Below are positions 1-8,194 of a stretch of 64,000 nucleotides of DNA, one piece after another. The stretch lies in NCBI RefSeq assembly GCF_035917455.1, contig NZ_CP109078.1, positions 5,502,001 to 5,566,000 on the forward strand, given 5' to 3'. A model generated the notes under the pieces. It was not told the origin of the DNA and made no database searches. It saw nothing but the letters and a program-made list of their open reading frames with translations. Position 1 is the stretch's first letter. Each line of letters starts with the position of its first letter. The position numbers were made by a program, and so were the translations under genes. The DNA is from Micromonospora sp. NBC_01796 (GTDB lineage Bacteria; Actinomycetota; Actinomycetes; Mycobacteriales; Micromonosporaceae).

Positions 1-55
1 CGTCCCGCAGGACTGATTCGGGGTCGTCGTTTCCTTGACCCGTTGGCCGAGACTG

Positions 56-910
56 ATGGCCATGCATACGGGGGAAGTGGGTAACGGCGGCGGGGAGCGA
101 AGACTCGGCCTCGGGTGGCGGGTGCTGATCGTGTTGGTCGCCGGGGTGGTGATCTGGCGATCGGTCTACGGGGTCGCCGAGTGGATCTTCGGCTCGGGGT
201 ACGACCGCGCCGGTCACGTGTTCCGGGCGGTCGCGATCACCGCGCTGGTCGTACCGATGGTGGTGCTGGCCCGCCGGTTCCTGGACCGGCGCCCGTGGGC
301 CGGCCTGCGACTCGCCCCGCCGTCGCAGGGCTGGCGGCCGTTGCTGGTCGGTGCCGCCGCGTACCTCGTCCCGCTCCCGATCGGCCTGGCCGTGGTCCTG
401 GGGCTCGGCTGGGCGACGCTGAGCGTGCACGCCTCCGTTGGGGAGGTGGTCCTGTCCGCCGCCGGGCTGCTGCTGCTCGTCCTCCTCTACGAGGCGCTGC
501 CCGAGGAGCTGATCTTCCGGGGGTACCTCTACCGAAACCTGGTGACCGCGGTGCCGGCGTGGCTGGCGGTGTGTGCCCAGGCGGTCCTGTTCAGCCTCTT
601 CGGCCTGGCACTCGGTGCCGACGTCGGGCGGGCGGTGATCTTCCTCGGGTTCGGGTTCGTCCTCGGCCTGATCCGGATGGTGACCGGCAGCCTGTGGGCC
701 CCGATCGGCTTCCACCTGCTGTTCCAGACCTGCGCGCAGCTCGCCGGCCCGGACTGGGACCTGGTCACGGTCACCAACCGGGAGACGCTGGAGATCGCCG
801 CGCTCGGCGCGATCCCGATCGGCCTGGGTGCGGTGGCCATCCGACTGCTGCACCGGCACCCGGCGGTCGACCAGTCCGCCCGCGAACCGGACCCGGCCCC
901 GATCGGCTGA
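56..910 (+). CDS. CPBP-family intramembrane metalloprotease (CAAX protease/bacteriocin-processing type)
   Basis: A polytopic membrane protein of about 284 residues. The family motif EELIFRGYLYR, with the paired glutamates and downstream arginine of the ABI/CPBP active site, lies at about residues 152-162. A second conserved stretch ends in GFHLLF at about 222-227, where the family places its metal-binding histidine. At least six hydrophobic segments are visible between residues 20 and 270. Members cleave peptides within the membrane or act as scaffolds. The substrate here is unknown. A TTG at 35 would add seven residues and an ATG at 62 would remove two; none of the three has a convincing ribosome binding site. 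It stands alone, facing a convergent hydrolase gene. Confidence 0.82.
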   Translation: MAMHTGEVGNGGGERRLGLGWRVLIVLVAGVVIWRSVYGVAEWIFGSGYDRAGHVFRAVAITALVVPMVVLARRFLDRRPWAGLRLAPPSQGWRPLLVGAAAYLVPLPIGLAVVLGLGWATLSVHASVGEVVLSAAGLLLLVLLYEALPEELIFRGYLYRNLVTAVPAWLAVCAQAVLFSLFGLALGADVGRAVIFLGFGFVLGLIRMVTGSLWAPIGFHLLFQTCAQLAGPDWDLVTVTNRETLEIAALGAIPIGLGAVAIRLLHRHPAVDQSAREPDPAPIG

Positions 911-950
911 GCCGAGCGGTCGCGGCCGGGCGCGCCGAGCCGAGCCGGGG

Positions 951-2276
951 TCAGTCGAGCCGGTCCGGGTCGCGGGTGAGGACGAAGGTCGCGATGTCGA
1001 GCGTCCGTACCGCGCCGGCCGGGTCCCGGCGTACGGCCAGGATCTCGCCGTCGTTCATCCCGGACCTGCCCCGCCAGTGGTCGGCGTCGACCCGGCCGAA
1101 CCGCCACGGCGCCGCCCCGGCCGGGCGGAGCAGGGAGAACACCAGTTCCTCCGCCTCTCCGTCCCAGGACGCCTCGAACTCCCGACCCATCCACCACCAC
1201 CGGCCGGTCAGCTCGGCCACCGCAGGCTCGGGCGGTCCGGCGGCGGGACGCCACGGCTTGACCGGTTCGGGTTCGTGGTCGAGCACCTCGGTCAGCAGGT
1301 GACGGGTGGTGGCGCCGATCGAGCCGCTGCGGAAGCCGTACGCGTTGGCGAAGGTGACCACCCCGGTCCGCGACCGCCGGTGCACCGCCAGACCGGCGAC
1401 GTAGCCGGGCATCGAACCCCCGTGCCCCACGTAGACCCGTTCGCCGGTGCGGTACAGCTCCAGCCCGAGCCCGTGCCCGGAGGTCCACGACTCCGGGTCG
1501 CCGATCGCCACCGGAACGCACATCTCGGTCACCGTCTCCGGTGCGATCACGGCCGGGTCCGGGTCGGCCAGGAACGCCGCCCACCGGGCGAGGTCGGGCA
1601 CGCTGGCCCAGAGCTGCCCGGCCGGCGCCATCGCACCGGTGTCCGTACGGGGTTCCTCGCGCAGCGTCCCGTGCCACGGATGGACCAGGTAACCACGGGC
1701 GAACGGCTCCTGCGCCTGGTACGACGTGCGGGTCATCCCCAGCGGGCCGAGCAGGCGTTCCCGGATCAACTCCCACCACGACTGCCCGGTGAGCCGCTCC
1801 AGCGCGCCGCCGAGCAGCCCGTACGCCAGGTTCGAGTAGTGGTAGGTGCGGTGCGGCGGGTGGGCGAGCTTGGCCGGGGTGAGTCCGGCGAGCAGGGTGG
1901 CCAGGTCCACGCCCTCGGACCGTTCCCACCAGCCGTCCCCGTCGGGTTCGCGTTGCAGGCCGCTGGCGTGCCCGAGCAGTTGCCGGAGGGTGACCCGGCC
2001 GACGGGGGTGCCGGGCAGGTGCCGGTCGAGCGGATCTTCCAGGTCCACCCGCCCCTCGTCCCGCAGCCGGAGCACCAGGACGGCGGTCATGGTCTTGGTG
2101 ATCGAGCCGATCCGGAACTGGGTGGTCGGGTCCTGGGGTGGTTCACCGGCGCTGCTCACGTGGGTGAGCACCCCGTCGCGGACCACCCCGGCGACGAGCG
2201 TCGGCACCGCCGCGTCCGCCTGGGTACGGATCACCAGGTTGTCGAGGCGTCGGGTGGTCTCGAGCAGCAGTGCCAT
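951..2276 (-). CDS. Serine hydrolase of the beta-lactamase/class C penicillin-binding family
   Basis: About 441 residues. The catalytic SxxK motif reads SITK (residues about 77-80), and the second motif appears as YSN in HYSNLAYGLLG. The N-terminal two thirds form the beta-lactamase fold. The last 100 residues form a separate beta-rich domain (GRWWWMGREFEASW region) like the C-terminal lipocalin-like domain of related esterases/D-aminopeptidases. No signal peptide is visible, so a cytoplasmic esterase or peptidase is more likely than a secreted beta-lactamase. The start at 2276 was preferred over an ATG two codons earlier because an AGGGAG Shine-Dalgarno lies 9 bases upstream. Substrate is unknown. 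Confidence 0.85.
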   Translation of the reverse strand: MALLLETTRRLDNLVIRTQADAAVPTLVAGVVRDGVLTHVSSAGEPPQDPTTQFRIGSITKTMTAVLVLRLRDEGRVDLEDPLDRHLPGTPVGRVTLRQLLGHASGLQREPDGDGWWERSEGVDLATLLAGLTPAKLAHPPHRTYHYSNLAYGLLGGALERLTGQSWWELIRERLLGPLGMTRTSYQAQEPFARGYLVHPWHGTLREEPRTDTGAMAPAGQLWASVPDLARWAAFLADPDPAVIAPETVTEMCVPVAIGDPESWTSGHGLGLELYRTGERVYVGHGGSMPGYVAGLAVHRRSRTGVVTFANAYGFRSGSIGATTRHLLTEVLDHEPEPVKPWRPAAGPPEPAVAELTGRWWWMGREFEASWDGEAEELVFSLLRPAGAAPWRFGRVDADHWRGRSGMNDGEILAVRRDPAGAVRTLDIATFVLTRDPDRLD

Positions 2277-2392
2277 GATCATCGGCTCCCTGGGTCGACG
2301 CCGGACGGCGACCGGGTACGGCAAGCGGTGATCCTACCGACCCGGACGATCTTCGGCGGTCGGCACGACGTGCGCGGCCGTGACAGGATTCA

Positions 2393-2866
2393 ATGGTGGA
2401 ACCCCTGCTGTGGATCATCCTGGGCGTCGGGTTGCTGGTGGCCGAGATCTTCACCACGACGCTCTTCCTCCTCATGTTCGGCATCGCCGCGCTCGCCACC
2501 GCCGGCGTCGCCGCCCTCGGTGCACCGGTCGCGGTGCAGGTGCTCGTCTTCGCCGTGGTGTCGGCGCTGAGCGTGGTCGCGGTCCGGCCGGTGATCCGGC
2601 GGCACCGACGATCGGCGCTGGAGAGCGGCGAGACGCCGTTCGGGGTCGAGGCGATCGAGGGGTCGGATGCCCTGGTGCTGGAGCAGGTGGACACCCACCA
2701 CGGCGTGGTCAGGATCGACGGTGAGATCTGGACCGCCCGCTCCTACGACGTCACCCAGGTGTTCCAGCCCGGAGAACGGGTCCGGGTGATCGAGCTCAAA
2801 GGTGTCACCGCCATGGTCTGGCGGGATGATTCATCTACCGACGCACTACCAGATACGAAAAGGTGA
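2393..2866 (+). CDS. NfeD-family membrane protein
   Basis: A 157-residue protein with three hydrophobic segments in residues 5-70 (WIILGVGLLVAEIF is the first) followed by a soluble domain with the beta-barrel OB-fold pattern of NfeD (ending GERVRVIELKGVTAMVW). Length fits the short, protease-less NfeD class. It overlaps the next gene, an SPFH/stomatin-like protein. NfeD and stomatin homologues are a widely conserved pair thought to organise membrane microdomains or quality control. AGGA precedes the ATG by about six bases. The identity is strong; the physiological role is only inferred from the pairing. Confidence 0.88.
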   Translation: MVEPLLWIILGVGLLVAEIFTTTLFLLMFGIAALATAGVAALGAPVAVQVLVFAVVSALSVVAVRPVIRRHRRSALESGETPFGVEAIEGSDALVLEQVDTHHGVVRIDGEIWTARSYDVTQVFQPGERVRVIELKGVTAMVWRDDSSTDALPDTKR

Positions 2867-2871
2867 GCGGT

Positions 2872-3996
2872 ATGGATGTGGCGATAGCGGTGCTGTTCGC
2901 CGCCGTGGCTCTGCTCGTCGTGATCACGTTCGCCAAGGCGGTACGGATCGTGCCGCAGCAGCGGCAGGATGTGGTCGAACGGCTCGGAAAATACAAGCGC
3001 ACCCTGAACCCGGGGCTGAACCTGCTGGTGCCGTTCATCGACGCGGTACGCACCAAGGTCGACATGCGCGAGCAGGTGGTCAGCTTCCCGCCCCAGCCGG
3101 TGATCACCTCGGACAACCTGGTCGTCTCGATCGACACGGTGCTCTACTTCAAGGTGGTCGACTCGGTCCGGGCGACCTACGAGATCTCCAACTTCCTCCA
3201 GGCGATCGAGCAGCTCACCGTCACCACCCTGCGTAACGTCATCGGCTCGCTCGACCTGGAGCGGGCGCTGACCAGCCGCGAGGAGATCAACCGGCACCTG
3301 TCCGGGGTGCTCGACGAGACCACCGGCCGGTGGGGCATCAAGGTCACCCGGGTGGAGATCAAGGCGATCGAGCCGCCGGCCAGCATCCGGGACTCGATGG
3401 AGAAGCAGATGCGCGCCGAGCGGGACCGCCGGGCCGCGATCCTGAACGCCGAGGGGCAGAAGCAGTCCCAGATCCTCACCGCCGAGGGTGAGAAGCAGGC
3501 CGCCGTACTGCGCGCCGACGGTAACCGGCAGGCCCAGATCCTCCAGGCCGAGGGGCAGGCGAAGGCCATCCGTACCGTCTTCTCGGCGATCCACCAGTCG
3601 AACCCGAGCCAGAAGGTGCTCGCCTACCAATACCTTCAAGCGTTGCCGCAGATCGCCAACGGGCAGGCCAGCAAGATCTGGGTCGTACCGGCCGAGCTGA
3701 CCAAGGCGCTCGAAGGACTCGGCGGCGCGCTCGGCGGGCTGGCCGGGGCCGCGCATGACGTGCCCACACCGGAGGCGGAGAGCGACGCGAGCGCCGTCGA
3801 GCGCGAGGCCGCCGAGGCGGCACGGGCCGCCGCCGCAGCCGCCCAGGAGGTGCACGACCAGGTACGCGCAGCCGAGGCGCAGGTGAGTTCCCGACCGGCC
3901 GCCCAGCCGCAGGGGCTGCCCGCCCCGGAGCCGGTCCCGCCGGCCAGCCTGCTCGGTGACACGACCGCCAGCCAGGAGCCCAACGAACGGGCCTGA
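2872..3996 (+). CDS. SPFH/Band 7 (stomatin-like, QmcA/paraslipin) membrane protein
   Basis: About 374 residues: one N-terminal membrane anchor (residues 2-22), an SPFH domain (residues about 25-190, including VPQQRQDVVERLGKY), then a long charged helix rich in Glu/Gln/Ala repeats (residues about 190-240) predicted to form a coiled coil, and an Ala/Glu/Pro-rich tail. This is the partner of the upstream NfeD protein. Their reading frames abut around 2863-2872, so they are surely co-transcribed. I prefer ATG at 2872 because AAGGTGAG lies five bases before it; a GTG at 2863 would overlap the nfeD stop. It probably forms ring-like membrane scaffolds. A perfect 11-bp hairpin follows the gene. Confidence 0.92.
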   Translation: MDVAIAVLFAAVALLVVITFAKAVRIVPQQRQDVVERLGKYKRTLNPGLNLLVPFIDAVRTKVDMREQVVSFPPQPVITSDNLVVSIDTVLYFKVVDSVRATYEISNFLQAIEQLTVTTLRNVIGSLDLERALTSREEINRHLSGVLDETTGRWGIKVTRVEIKAIEPPASIRDSMEKQMRAERDRRAAILNAEGQKQSQILTAEGEKQAAVLRADGNRQAQILQAEGQAKAIRTVFSAIHQSNPSQKVLAYQYLQALPQIANGQASKIWVVPAELTKALEGLGGALGGLAGAAHDVPTPEAESDASAVEREAAEAARAAAAAAQEVHDQVRAAEAQVSSRPAAQPQGLPAPEPVPPASLLGDTTASQEPNERA

Positions 3997-4016
3997 CCGC
4001 TCGCCGCAGGACAGCA

Positions 4017-4042
4017 CCGCCCCGGTCACCCGACCGGGGCGG
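4017..4042 (+). terminator. Rho-independent-type terminator after the NfeD-SPFH pair
   Basis: Perfect 11-bp inverted repeat (arms 4017-4027 and 4032-4042, core CCCCGGTC/GACCGGGG) with a four-base loop, followed by a T-containing tail TTCGGTTT. It lies 20 bases past the SPFH stop codon. The remaining 190 bases up to the next gene hold no other recognisable element. Confidence 0.75.
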
Positions 4043-4236
4043 TTCGGTTTATGCCCACCGTGGTACGAACCCGGCACGGTCCGGGAAACGAGTGGGGCGG
4101 AAAACGGCGAAGCCGCGCGCCGCTACGTCGGGGTTTGTCACGATCGGGCTGGAGCCGGGGGCGGCGACGGGTTCGGGTCGCCGGAGTCGGATCGATTCCC
4201 GGCGCGACAGTCACGGCCAGTGGAGCGAGGTGACGC

Positions 4237-5031
4237 ATGAGCCACCCGATGAAGCCCAAGCGATCGGTGACGGGGCCGTCGTCCGTACGCCGGTCACCGG
4301 CTCGCCCGACCAGGCCGGGCGGCGGGTTCGACCTGCTTCCCTTCTTCGAGGAGGGCGCCGAGCCCCAACCCGCCACCGACACCACCTGGGCCTGGTCGTT
4401 GCGCAGGTTCGCCCGCAGCGCGGTCTGGATCCTGCCCGGATCCGCCGTCCTGTACGGCATCGTCACCCTCGTCGGGGACGGTGCCACACCAGCCTCGGCC
4501 GACGGCCACTCGTTCCCGCTGGTCCTGTGGGTCATCGCGACCCTGCTGAGCCTGCTGGGACTGATGGCGATCACGGGGCTGCTGGTGACCGCCCGCAGCC
4601 GGGGCACCGCGACCGCCGGCCTGCTGGTGGCCCTCGCCGGCGCGATGCTGATGCTGCCCTTCGCCGGACTGCCCGAAGAAACCACGCTGTACGGCGGCGC
4701 CGGACGCGCGCTGGCCCTGGCGGGCGCCAGCCTCTACACCCTGGGCTGGGTGCTGTCCGGCTGGGCGGTGCTGCACTCGGGGGTGTTCAGTTACTCCGAC
4801 GGCTGGTTGCTGATGTTCGCCGCGCCGATGGTCGGCGTCGGCGGCATGGCGATCGGTCTGCTCCAGACGCTCGGCGCGTTGCTGGTGCTGGCCGCCGGAA
4901 TCGGGATCGCCTGGCGGGCCGGCCGGTTGCTGCCCCCGGTGGGTCGGCCCCGACTCGTGGAGGCGATGGCAGACGGGGCCGAGGCGGTCGCGGCGAAGGT
5001 CGCGTCCGGCAGCCAACTCGCCGGCCCGTAA
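4237..5031 (+). CDS. Multi-pass membrane protein of unknown function
   Basis: 264 residues. The first 60 are hydrophilic and rich in Arg, Ser and Pro. They are followed by about six hydrophobic segments between residues 65 and 245 (for example LLSLLGLMAITGLLVTA and GVGGMAIGLLQTLGALLVLA), and a short soluble tail. No catalytic motif or known family was recognised. The start is well supported by GAGGTGA three bases before the ATG. It stands alone between two hairpin terminators. It could be a small actinobacterial integral membrane family. Confidence 0.7.
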   Translation: MSHPMKPKRSVTGPSSVRRSPARPTRPGGGFDLLPFFEEGAEPQPATDTTWAWSLRRFARSAVWILPGSAVLYGIVTLVGDGATPASADGHSFPLVLWVIATLLSLLGLMAITGLLVTARSRGTATAGLLVALAGAMLMLPFAGLPEETTLYGGAGRALALAGASLYTLGWVLSGWAVLHSGVFSYSDGWLLMFAAPMVGVGGMAIGLLQTLGALLVLAAGIGIAWRAGRLLPPVGRPRLVEAMADGAEAVAAKVASGSQLAGP

Positions 5032-5173
5032 CCGGGCGCGGGCGGTCGGCGGTCCGGCTCGGCAGCGAAGAGGCGGCACTTCCGGTCTCGCGGATGGTCG
5101 GGCTCGCCCGGGGTCCGGCGGCGATGCCGCTGCTGCGGGCCCCGGCCCGGTCCGGCCACCCTGGACAGACGAA

Positions 5174-5205
5174 CGGGCCCGGCCACCAACTGGTGACCGG
5201 GCCCG
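5174..5205. terminator. Bidirectional terminator between convergent genes
   Basis: Inverted repeat with 15-base arms (5174-5188 and 5191-5205) differing at one pair, core CGGGCCCGG, followed by GTTTC. It sits between the membrane protein gene and the convergent hsp20 gene and can serve both. Confidence 0.65.
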
Positions 5206-5245
5206 GTTTCCCGCCCTGCCGGCGTTACGTCACCGGCGTCCCGGT

Positions 5246-5737
5246 TCAGACTCCGGGCTGGTCGGCCGGCGCCTCGGTGGACCCGACGGCCGGGGTGGCG
5301 GCGGTGACCGTGATCCGCTGCGGTCCGGTCCCGGCGTACGCGCCGGTCACCCGGACGCTCAGCACACCCGCGTCGTACGAAGCGCTGACCGCGTCGGCCG
5401 TCACGTGCGTGGGCAGGGTGAAGGATCGGCGGAACGAGCCGTAGCGCAGCTCGCGCAGGCTCCGGCCGCCCTGCTCCCCGGTCCGCTCGTCGCGGCGCTC
5501 ACCGCTGACGACCAGCAGACCGCGGTCGACCTCGACCGAGACGTCGTTGGCGATGTCCAGTCCGGGCAACTCGACCCGGACCAGTGCGTCGTCCCCGTCC
5601 CGGCTGATTTCCGCGGCCGGCGTGAAACGTGCGGGCTGGTTGGCGGGTCGCGTCACGACCGGGCCGAAGGCGTTACGGACCAGGGCGTCGAACTCCGCGA
5701 ACGGGTCGCGCCGGGTCCACAGCGAGAGAGTGCTCAT
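5246..5737 (-). CDS. Small heat shock protein, Hsp20/alpha-crystallin family
   Basis: About 163 residues with the alpha-crystallin domain at roughly residues 45-145. The N terminus begins with the characteristic WTRRDPFAEFDAL pattern. The core contains VELPGLDIANDVSVEVD and the loop LLVVSGERR, followed by the L-x-V motif LSVRV. It is an ATP-independent holdase that binds unfolding proteins as an oligomer. ATG at 5737 is chosen because GAGGAG lies seven bases upstream; a start seven codons earlier lacks this. A near-perfect HAIR operator lies 57 bp upstream, so the gene is predicted to be repressed by HspR and induced by heat, as known for acr2 in Mycobacterium tuberculosis. hspR itself is not in this window. 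Confidence 0.92.
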   Translation of the reverse strand: MSTLSLWTRRDPFAEFDALVRNAFGPVVTRPANQPARFTPAAEISRDGDDALVRVELPGLDIANDVSVEVDRGLLVVSGERRDERTGEQGGRSLRELRYGSFRRSFTLPTHVTADAVSASYDAGVLSVRVTGAYAGTGPQRITVTAATPAVGSTEAPADQPGV

Positions 5738-5793
5738 CGGTTTCTCCTCGGGTGCCACTGGGCCGGTCCCTCTTCGACCGGCACCCGGTACAA

Positions 5794-5814
5794 CTTGAGT
5801 CGACCCGACTCAAT
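5794..5814 (-). promoter_or_regulatory. HAIR operator (HspR binding site) of hsp20
   Basis: CTTGAGT, seven bases, ACTCAAT: 13 of 14 bases match the HspR-associated inverted repeat consensus CTTGAGT-N7-ACTCAAG. It lies 57 bp upstream of the hsp20 start codon, where repression by HspR would be expected. Confidence 0.8.
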
Positions 5815-5911
5815 TCCTGTCCGTGGCGTGGGTCACGGTCCCTCCATCGTGGCCGGACCCGAACTGTCGGGAGGGTCGCCAGCGCCGGCCTTGCGACTGG
5901 CCTCGTGACAA

Positions 5912-6460
5912 CTAGGCCGTAACCAGCATCGGCTCGTACGTGCCGTGCTCGCTGACCGGGAGGTAGGCGTGATCGGCGGCAGCCGCGTGCAGCCGCTCCA
6001 GCACGCCGTCCGGCGGTGGTAGGTGCAGGGCGTCGCGCAACCGTGCCCGTTGCGCGTCGAGGTCCGGCCAGTCCTCCCGGATCTCCCGCTCGGCCTCGTC
6101 GAGCCGCTCCCGCAGGGCGGCGCCGCCATCGGTGCCGTACGGCAGTGACAGAGCGTCGTGCAGGCTCGGCAGTTCGATCACGGCGGCCAGTGCGTCGGCC
6201 AACCCGATCGCGATCAGCCCACCCTCGCCCTCCGACCCGGCGTACACCACCGGCCGCTCCTCGCCGCCACTCCCGGCGAACAGGAACGCGCCACCGGACG
6301 CGTCCCCGGCGAACATCTCCAACGGTTCCCCGCCCGCCAGCCGGACCGGCTCCACCGGCCCGTGCTCCGTACGGGAAAAGTCCAGGTCGCAGAGGCTGGC
6401 CAGGAGATCGGCGAGCCACGGTGTGGTGGTTATCAATGTCAGGCGCTCGACGTCGGGCAT
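5912..6460 (-). CDS. Unknown acidic protein, possibly SMI1/KNR4 (SUKH)-like
   Basis: About 182 residues, acidic and soluble. The pattern of an N-terminal helix (LADLLASLCDLDF), then beta strands around FAGDASGGAFLF and VVYAGSEGEGGLIAIG, then an all-helical C-terminal half recalls SUKH/SMI1-like immunity proteins, in which a short glycine-rich strand pair follows the first helix. The resemblance is weak and the family call is tentative. An in-frame TTG five codons upstream is possible, but ATG at 6460 is favoured; no clear ribosome binding site is present. Upstream lies the tRNA-fMet gene on the other strand. Confidence 0.6.
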   Translation of the reverse strand: MPDVERLTLITTTPWLADLLASLCDLDFSRTEHGPVEPVRLAGGEPLEMFAGDASGGAFLFAGSGGEERPVVYAGSEGEGGLIAIGLADALAAVIELPSLHDALSLPYGTDGGAALRERLDEAEREIREDWPDLDAQRARLRDALHLPPPDGVLERLHAAAADHAYLPVSEHGTYEPMLVTA

Positions 6461-6584
6461 CCCGGGACCGTACAACCGTCGTCCGGACCGCTCGCGGGTG
6501 GACCCTCGGGGTCCATTGAGGCTGGGTAACGGCAGGCCCGATGCGGGGTTAACGGCACGGATGCGCTAGTGTTCAGTCCAGCGA

Positions 6585-6658
6585 CGCGGGGTGGAGCAGC
6601 TCGGTAGCTCGCTGGGCTCATAACCCAGAGGTCGCAGGTTCAAATCCTGTCCCCGCTA
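6585..6658 (+). tRNA. Initiator tRNA-fMet (anticodon CAT)
   Basis: Complete cloverleaf: acceptor 6585-6591 with 6651-6657, D arm, anticodon stem with the three consecutive G-C pairs flanking CTCATAA, T arm with GTTCAAAT, discriminator A at 6658. The unpaired first base (C opposite T) and the GGG/CCC anticodon stem identify the initiator rather than elongator methionine tRNA. The 3' CCA is not encoded in full (the following bases are CAA). Confidence 0.96.
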
Positions 6659-6672
6659 CAAACGGAACACCA

Positions 6673-6715
6673 GTCAAGAGCCCGCCCCCGAATTTCAGGG
6701 GGGCGGGCTCTTGAC
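6673..6715 (+). terminator. Terminator of tRNA-fMet
   Basis: Perfect 17-bp stem (6673-6689 and 6699-6715; core CAAGAGCCCGCCCCC) with a nine-base loop, 15 bases after the tRNA. There is no T run, as is common for terminators in such GC-rich genomes. Confidence 0.8.
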
Positions 6716-6717
6716 CT

Positions 6718-6858
6718 CTATTCCGGGCACAGTCCGGGCCCACGAGACGCCACCAGGCGACACGGGTCAGCAGACCGTGCGCTTATCGCGTCGGGGCTGG
6801 CGTTGTAGACGTCATCGATGATCGTGACCCGGTCGGGCCGGATGGTGACCTGCATTCT
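6718..6858 (-). pseudogene. murF-like fragment (UDP-MurNAc-tripeptide D-Ala-D-Ala ligase relic)
   Basis: The minus strand encodes a 46-residue stretch containing VTIIDDVYNASPDAIS, which matches the strongly conserved Mur ligase segment of MurF (typically V-T-V-x-x-D-x-Y-N-A-N-P-D-S), preceded by RMQV as in the RMEV that normally comes before it. Similarity stops after about 30 residues and the frame then closes. Nothing upstream in the same frame looks like the rest of MurF, so this is a short relic. It sits directly behind the terminator of a tRNA gene. Bases 6859-7012 hold nothing recognisable. Confidence 0.5.
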
Positions 6859-7012
6859 GTCCCGGGGACAACGCTCAGCGATGAGGTCCCTGACGGCGAA
6901 GGCCGGTTCCCGGTATCGAACCTGCGGGTGGTGGGCGCCGGAGGGCCTGCATGATGTGGTCAACTGGCGGCTGCCTGCCCGCGGCCGCCCCATCGTGAGG
7001 CGGCAGCGGCTC

Positions 7013-7792
7013 TTATGCGGCCGTCGAGGACACGTCGACGGCTGCAGCGGTGACGATGGCCTTGTCACCGTGATGCTGCACGTACCCAACCACGGAGGCT
7101 TGCCGAGAATCGAGATCTGGCGGCACCTCAAGCTTCACCCGTCCAGTCTTGGCGTTCAGGTCCATTGTCGTGAAGGCGCGTACCACGTTGTCCTGCCGCA
7201 GGGTCCGCCCGGCATTTTCGCCTCGGGTGACCTCGCTTTCCAGGCCACGCTCCACGACGGCTATGTTCAGCACCGTCCGGTTCGGCGCCCGCTCGATCTG
7301 GTAGTCCACGCTTACTCGGTTCCCGTTGCCCGTGCCGCCGGTGTTGGGGGCGATCGACATTGACAGCGGGGTGGCGGCTACCGCTGTCAAGCCGGACGCG
7401 ATCGCGGTCGCCGCCTGTTGACGATCGGAGCCGACGAACTCGACGGTGCCGTTGACCACCATCTGTGGGGTGTACACCTGCCCGGCGCCGAAGGCACGCG
7501 CGTATGCCTGCTGCCGGGCGGTGTACGCCTCGTCGGCGAACGGGTCGGCCCAGCCGAGGTAATCCCAGTAGTCCACGTGGAATCCGAGCGCGAAGACACG
7601 CTGTCCCCGCTCCCGGGCATGGCGTTCGATTTCGCTCAGCACCTCCTCCGCCGGAGGACAACTCGAGCACCCCTGCGAGGTGAACATCTCGACGATGGCG
7701 AAGCCGGGGTCTGATGCCCAGGCGCCCCCCACTTCCGCCGGCGAATCCACCGGACGGGCACAACTCGATCCCGTGGGCGTAGCGTCCGTCAT
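7013..7792 (-). CDS. DUF1223-family thioredoxin-fold protein
   Basis: About 259 residues. After a 35-residue leader it shows the DUF1223 signature: EMFTSQGCSSCPP with a CxxC active-site-like pair (residues about 49-52), then FHVDYWDYLGWADPF and VYTPQMVVNG. The C-terminal half is beta-rich. Family members have a thioredoxin-like fold and are often exported; here no clear signal peptide is present, so a cytoplasmic location is possible. GGAGGAG five bases before the ATG at 7792 fixes the start. The role is unknown; a redox function is inferred from the fold and the CSSC pair only. Confidence 0.82.
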   Translation of the reverse strand: MTDATPTGSSCARPVDSPAEVGGAWASDPGFAIVEMFTSQGCSSCPPAEEVLSEIERHARERGQRVFALGFHVDYWDYLGWADPFADEAYTARQQAYARAFGAGQVYTPQMVVNGTVEFVGSDRQQAATAIASGLTAVAATPLSMSIAPNTGGTGNGNRVSVDYQIERAPNRTVLNIAVVERGLESEVTRGENAGRTLRQDNVVRAFTTMDLNAKTGRVKLEVPPDLDSRQASVVGYVQHHGDKAIVTAAAVDVSSTAA

Positions 7793-8194
7793 GACGTCTC
7801 CTCCGTCAGGGAACCTGCTGGCGGCTCTCTGATTCCCGATACCCTCGTGACCATGCTCCGGTCGAGCACGCTGGCGGCAGGCTGACCCGGTGCACCGCCG
7901 AGGTCGAGCGGCCGTCCCCCAAACACCGGATCGCATTACCGCGGCCGCCTGATAGCGCTTTCTCGCCGTTTTGGGCAGGGCTTGGGGATAGGTGAATCAG
8001 CCTCGTTGACACCGCTGCGAACAAGGTCGAGGTACGCCGCCTTCGGGATGACCTGACTGCTTTCGGCGGGGACGTGTTCGGGTCGTTGGAGCGGGCGGAC
8101 GAGTCCGCTCGAAGGCACCGAAACCAGTCAAGCTTGGAGTCGCGCCCACAGCTACCACCTCGCTGCCACTGAAATGACCTCCGCGTCCTCGCGG
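7793..8194. other. Intergenic region without an intact gene
   Basis: About 400 bases between the DUF1223 gene and the end of the molybdenum hydroxylase operon. The only suggestive content is a transposase-like tail at 8005-8172. The rest (7793-8004) shows no gene, RNA or repeat that I could recognise. Confidence 0.5.
8005..8172 (+). pseudogene. Possible IS701-type transposase N-terminal relic
   Basis: An open stretch of 55 codons reads LRDDLTAFGGDVFGSLERAD in its middle, resembling the start of IS701-like transposases of actinomycetes (a helix ending in F-A-S-L-x-R-A-D-Q-R). The following residues do not continue the family and the frame then stops. No terminal inverted repeats were found. 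This is a weak resemblance. Confidence 0.28.

Noticed and set aside
6585-6715. tRNA-fMet as attachment site of an integrative element
   Set aside because: No integrase and no second copy of the tRNA 3' end were found by eye; only small relics lie behind it.
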